64,000 nt of DNA, taken from contig CAWCEP010000011.1 in the NCBI GenBank assembly GCA_963794615.1, forward strand, positions 1 through 64,000, in the 5' to 3' direction. The notes below the pieces were generated by a model. It made no database searches, was not told where the DNA came from, and worked only from the letters and a program-made list of their open reading frames with translations. Of this stretch, positions 61,057-64,000 are shown one piece after another. Numbering within the stretch: position 1 is the first letter of the stretch; every line of letters starts with the position of its first letter. This stretch comes from Chersky-840 sp963794615 (lineage in GTDB: Bacteria > Actinomycetota > Acidimicrobiia > Acidimicrobiales > UBA8190). The translations under genes were made by a program, and so were the position numbers.

Positions 61057-61244
61057 GGTCGTGGATCAAGGTGGGGTCGTTCGACCCGCTGCGATAGACG
61101 TCCTCGCCAGGAACGCCGTCAGCCTCAAAGGTCAAGAAGCCAAACGCCCGCGGACAATCCGCGGACAGGGCTCGTAGGGCCAAACGCAGAGTGATGGTTC
61201 GCAGACAGCGCTGACCTGGGCGGAATGGGGAATAGGCCAGAGAG

Positions 61245-61285
61245 CAGCCCCAACGGGATTCGAACCCGTGTCTCCACCTTGAGAG
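61245..61285 (-). other. tRNA 3-prime fragment, probable attachment site
   Basis: On the minus strand ACGGG-TTCGAAT-CCCGT is a perfect T-arm with the invariant TTCGA loop. It is followed by the seven-base acceptor strand TGGGGCT and G, and preceded by a short variable-arm-like TCTC/GAGA. The matching AGCCCCA 5-prime half is absent from the next 130 nt, so only the 3-prime end exists here. This is the classic footprint left by a tRNA-targeting integrase. Confidence 0.65.
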
Positions 61286-61388
61286 CGCGTTCGGACCCCT
61301 CTCTCGGTTCGGCTCCAACCGCTGCAGTCCTGTTCAGTGGGGGTGGCGTCCGACCGCTACCGACCGGATAGGCCCGAGTTGGCGGGAG

Positions 61389-61412
61389 TTCAGTAGCAAT
61401 TTCAGTAGCAAG
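61389..61412. repeat. Tandem 12-bp repeat near the attachment site
   Basis: TTCAGTAGCAA(T/G) occurs twice in tandem about 105 nt inside the tRNA fragment. Such arm-type repeats commonly bind integrase or excisionase. Confidence 0.55.
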
Positions 61413-61529
61413 ACAATGAAGGTGGTGACAAGGTGGAGACACCCTCCAGGACTTGCTCCGAGATCGGGATCATTTGGACAGCGCCCGGGCAATTTCGAGG
61501 GTCAACGTGACTGCTCGACGCTCGACCGA

Positions 61530-62069
61530 TCAGCTCGACTCGAACCGGTTGATCGCCTCCACGACCCGGCGGCGCTTGGCCTCGATGGTGTCGAGGAGTG
61601 CCACGCGCTCTCGCAGGGTGACACACGACACGGTGCCGGCCCTGATGAGCGCCCGGGCGAAGTCGTAGTCCTTCTGACGCCCGGCCGACAGCTTGGCAAC
61701 GACGATGTCGTGCGCCTCGAGACAGACGGCGGTACTGGGGGATGCCGCTTGGAGCGTGACAGGGACGCAGCGCTCGAGCCACCCACTCGGGAGATCGGCC
61801 ACCGCGAGACCCACGCCCTGGCCGTAGATGCCGAACGTCTCATGGAAGCGCGAATCCTCGCCGATGGCGCCATCAACCTTGATGGCCTTCAGCTCGTCCG
61901 GGTCGTCGAGGAAGGCGATGTCGACCTCAATTGACAGACATGCCTCGGGTGGAAGCTCATCCTCGCTGTAGGTTCCGAGGATCGCCTGGCTTCCGATCAC
62001 GATGATGTTGTTGTCCTCAGCAGCGTCGGCCGCGGCCCGAAGCACGTGGGCGAAGTCCTCTTGCTTCAC
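61530..62069 (-). CDS. Nucleotidyltransferase-fold protein (DUF6036-like), putative toxin
   Basis: 179 residues. IIVIGSQAILG followed by LSIEVDIAFLDD gives the GS...DxD-type core of the minimal nucleotidyltransferase fold, and the C-terminal half (LEAHDIVVAKLSAGRQKDYD, FARALIRAGTVS) is the usual helical part of DUF6036/AbiEii-like proteins. Such proteins serve as toxins that modify RNA or protein by nucleotide transfer. Its ATG overlaps the upstream HTH gene by 4 nt. Location beside a tRNA-fragment attachment site supports a mobile toxin-antitoxin or phage-defence role. Confidence 0.82.
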   Translation of the reverse strand: MKQEDFAHVLRAAADAAEDNNIIVIGSQAILGTYSEDELPPEACLSIEVDIAFLDDPDELKAIKVDGAIGEDSRFHETFGIYGQGVGLAVADLPSGWLERCVPVTLQAASPSTAVCLEAHDIVVAKLSAGRQKDYDFARALIRAGTVSCVTLRERVALLDTIEAKRRRVVEAINRFESS

Positions 62070-62590
62070 GTGCGTGACGAACCACGCTGGGCTTCGAGCG
62101 CGGCGAGACGTTCCTCGTCGGTGAGCACGCCAGCGAACGGCGAGTTCTGTCGCAACTCCCGGGCTCGAGGCGTCGGCGAGGTCAGCACAGCCAGCACCTC
62201 ATCGACCGGGCCGGCGAGGAGCCGGCTCCATTCCGAGAGCCACCTCGCCGCCTGGCCCCGAGAGTGGACGGACTTGAGGTGATCCAGGTTCTCCCGGGCC
62301 TTCGCCATGACGGGGTCGGGGTCGAGCGCCAGTTTTCCGGCGATGGCATAGCCCAGCCACAGGCTGCGCTTCTGATCCCGGGTGAGCCGCTGGGTGCGGG
62401 TACGCAACGCCTCGAGGTCCTTGCGGGCAATGCGGCGATGGCGCCCAGTCGTCACGAAGGGCAGGTCCCCGATGTTGCAGAGGTCGACGACGTGCTGGCG
62501 AGACGTGTTGAGCAGGTGCGCGGCCTCACCCGTGGTCAGCAACTCATCCTCGTCGGCGGCGGTGGCCGCTTCATAGATCGCACTTCGCAT
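62066..62590 (-). CDS. Helix-turn-helix DNA-binding protein, putative antitoxin/regulator
   Basis: 174 residues with an excisionase/MerR-type HTH near residues 18-63 (DELLTTGEAAHLLNTSRQHV, GDLPFVTTGRHRRIARKDLE), then a helical C-terminal region (RSLWLGYAIAGKLALDPDPV, RWLSEWSRLLAGPVDEVLAV) that may bind the toxin. ATG 62590 is set by a leaderless TACAAT promoter; a longer frame to 62623 would cross the -10 box. Coupled to the downstream nucleotidyltransferase by ATGA and likely autoregulatory. Confidence 0.85.
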   Translation of the reverse strand: MRSAIYEAATAADEDELLTTGEAAHLLNTSRQHVVDLCNIGDLPFVTTGRHRRIARKDLEALRTRTQRLTRDQKRSLWLGYAIAGKLALDPDPVMAKARENLDHLKSVHSRGQAARWLSEWSRLLAGPVDEVLAVLTSPTPRARELRQNSPFAGVLTDEERLAALEAQRGSSRT

Positions 62591-62597
62591 GCCAACC

Positions 62598-62626
62598 ATT
62601 GTAGCGGTAGACACAAAAAACACAAA
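62598..62626 (-). promoter_or_regulatory. Leaderless promoter of the HTH-nucleotidyltransferase pair
   Basis: TTTGTG (62626-62621), a 17-nt spacer and TACAAT (62603-62598), 7 nt before ATG 62590. The region upstream (62610-62660) is unusually AT-rich for this window. Confidence 0.65.
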
Positions 62627-62734
62627 CTCAATGCCTGAGATTATTGCTATTTGCTATTTAACCACTCCCCCGTCCACCTGGTGAGCACAGCCCAAAGGCC
62701 TCCAGCACGCCATCTGAGCTGGACCTTTGAGGCT

Positions 62735-62974
62735 TCAGCGGCCGACGGCGCGGAACCCCCTGCGGATCCGCCCTGAGCCGGTGGCCGATTCGACGAACGC
62801 CAGCAGGGCGATCCGGGGAATGACGATCCGCCGGCCGAGACGGAGTGACGGGAGCTCGCCTCTGGCCACCAGGTCGTAGGCGAGGTCCGACGAAATGCCC
62901 AGCCGGTCTGCCGCCTCCGCCACCGTCAGGACGAGCCGATCACCGTTGGCCTCGGAAATTGGGCGTGTGCTCAT
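62735..62974 (-). CDS. Excisionase family DNA-binding protein
   Basis: 79 residues, a stand-alone HTH_17/MerR-like domain: LVLTVAEAADRLGISSDLAY, DLVARGELPSLRLGRRIVIP, then a basic tail. This is the standard form of excisionases in actinobacterial integrative elements. ATG 62974 follows GGTGGGA. Normally an integrase gene lies between it and the attachment site. Here that place is taken by the HTH-nucleotidyltransferase pair, so the element is rearranged or non-autonomous. Confidence 0.88.
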   Translation of the reverse strand: MSTRPISEANGDRLVLTVAEAADRLGISSDLAYDLVARGELPSLRLGRRIVIPRIALLAFVESATGSGRIRRGFRAVGR

Positions 62975-63037
62975 CGAGTCCCACCTTTGCAGCACCAGGA
63001 CGACCTGCCCTCGGTCCCTCCCATGATCCGGACCGAT

Positions 63038-63073
63038 GTCACCCTGAACGTCACCCGGCACGTCACCCTGGTC
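63038..63073 (+). repeat. Three 12-nt direct repeats (iteron-like)
   Basis: GTCACCCTGAAC, GTCACCCGGCAC and GTCACCCTGGTC follow each other with an exact 12-nt period, 64 nt upstream of the excisionase start. Confidence 0.55.
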
Positions 63074-63761
63074 GAAGTGCCCGGTATTTCGTCCCGATCG
63101 GCCGGCCTGAAGCGGCCCTGCTCACGCAGACCGCGCCCAGCAGGGACGGCTTCGGGCAATTGGCGTGGCCCGAAGCCGTCCCGGGCCACTTTCGATGCCG
63201 GTGGGATCAGAGTCACGCGGGACCAGATCTCCACCAGACTGGTCACCATGAGTCGCGTTGGCCTCTGCCCGCGTATCGGCTGACCCTTCGCCGGCGGCAA
63301 GCCACACCCACCGACCGGAAGACGATTACAGGGGCCATCCCGTTGCCAGCGCAGCATCGCGACGGTCGACCTGCGGCATCGACCGTCGACAGGCAGTCCG
63401 TTGTCGCCTCAGCGGCCCTCGTAGAGCCCAATGGCGGCGCCTCCGCGCCCCTGCCGAGTACCCGCCATTCGAGCACTCCCGCCGGTCTCCCGACAAAACG
63501 GCGTCCAAGCCGGCATCGAGCCCGCCTTGCGCGCCGCTTTGAAAATCACCCTCGTCGGCTCCGCCAGACCTGGTCGTCGAGTCCACACCTGTGCACCAAG
63601 TGGTGCCCTGCCGAAAGGCAGGTGCCGCGACGGTCGTTTCGCGAGGCCATTACGACCGCCACATGGCGCGACACAACAGCGTCAGGGTGACGTTCGCATC
63701 GATGGTGCACGTGTGTGGATTATTTGTACAGAGCTGGCGAAGCCGACGGGTGTCTTCGATC

Positions 63762-63797
63762 GCTGACCGAGCCGGACTCGAAGTCCGGCTGGTCAGC
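63762..63797. repeat. 16-bp hairpin with one bulge
   Basis: GCTGACC(G)AGCCGGACT pairs with AGTCCGGCTGGTCAGC across a 3-nt loop, with one bulged G. No adjacent gene is supported, so it may be a terminator or an element end. Confidence 0.5.
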
Positions 63798-64000
63798 GTA
63801 TGCCGAGCATTGAAGGGACGCCTGTGCCATGGGTCGTGTCGTGGTTCAGCATGTGAAGGAACGACATCGTGCTTGCCGTAGGGCGACAGAACGGCAGCAA
63901 GCCAGGGACCCCCAGAGCGCTCGTGCGCCGGCAAGGGGGAGAGGTCCTCGCATGGCTCCAGATTCGAAACAAACACGGTGCACGTCGATAACGACTCCGC

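Larger units (their letters stand above)
61057..61529. other. Intergenic boundary region of an integrated element
   Basis: 473 nt with no supported gene. It contains a tRNA 3-prime fragment (61245-61285) and a tandem 12-mer (61389-61412). The minus-strand frame at 61125-61442 is the usual false ORF produced by a tRNA end. Confidence 0.5.
62975..64000. other. Apparently non-coding end of window
   Basis: 1,026 nt with several long but implausible frames (Arg/Pro/Ser-rich, no ribosome sites). It contains three 12-nt direct repeats (63038-63073), a GAAA-loop hairpin (63607-63622) and a long hairpin (63762-63797). It may be control or decayed DNA of the integrated element. Confidence 0.45.

Noticed and set aside
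61125..61442. Minus-strand open frame of 105 codons crossing the tRNA fragment
   Set aside because: The translation VETRVRIPLG is the typical artefact of reading through a tRNA T-arm.
62845..63690. Plus-strand open frame of 281 codons
   Set aside because: Arg/Pro/Ser-rich, no ribosome site, partly antisense to the excisionase gene.
63771..63790. Possible second tRNA T-arm (TTCGAGT loop)
   Set aside because: The flanking bases do not form a 5-bp T-stem with the loop in register; it is explained by the 63762-63797 hairpin.
1..64000. CRISPR arrays, rRNA operons, complete insertion sequences
   Set aside because: No regularly spaced identical repeats, rRNA-like sequence, or transposase with inverted ends was seen.

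Overview
The window is GC-rich, with genes on both strands and little spacer DNA. WhiB, an FtsH with HESGH, a SigA-like sigma factor, Ser/Thr-rich wall-type proteins, a class-E-sortase-like LAFTG signal and many leaderless genes all point to an Actinomycetota chromosome. The many secreted proteins ending in small Ig-like modules would fit an Acidimicrobiia-type organism, but that placement is inference.

Layout. 1-6 kb: a drug efflux MFS (cut by the window edge) with its MarR regulator, a SigA-like sigma factor and FtsH. 6-12 kb: amidohydrolase, amine oxidase, SGNH hydrolase and cupin genes, with a probable structured RNA at about 9.5-9.75 kb and several very small genes. 12-12.7 kb: a minus-strand operon of WhiB and two small Cys-rich proteins. 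13-21 kb: a catabolic island (TetR, ABM-like monooxygenase, VOC protein, acyl-CoA synthetase, thiolase, Rieske oxygenase, alpha-methylacyl-CoA racemase) suited to breakdown of branched or sterol-like acyl-CoAs. 21-30 kb: envelope and signalling genes (a Thr-rich LAFTG surface protein, an ECF sigma factor with a membrane partner, a membrane HD-GYP protein with an exported FN3 domain, an MscS channel). 30-46 kb: mixed metabolism and regulators (AraC/VOC, Tat-exported phospholipase C, SDR, DeoR/MFS, secreted HEYAE protein, cyclase, ArsR-AHSA1-RibD operon, GNAT plus lipoprotein). 46-61 kb: secreted or membrane proteins, including a lipoprotein with an (alpha/alpha)6-type glycosidase look, a GH5 glycosidase, a multispanning membrane protein and a 953-residue cyclase-homology/ATPase/TPR protein. 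61-64 kb: the edge of an integrated element, with a tRNA 3-prime fragment, an HTH plus nucleotidyltransferase pair that looks like a toxin-antitoxin or defence cassette, an excisionase-like gene and no recognisable integrase.

Two patterns cut across the window. First, at least ten genes have a TANNNT-like -10 box 6-7 nt before the start codon and no Shine-Dalgarno, so leaderless transcription is common. Second, four otherwise coherent genes (about 6.4, 11.2, 18.4 and 22.1 kb) are each broken by one indel. This is either assembly error or early gene decay, and it matters for anyone using the predicted proteins.
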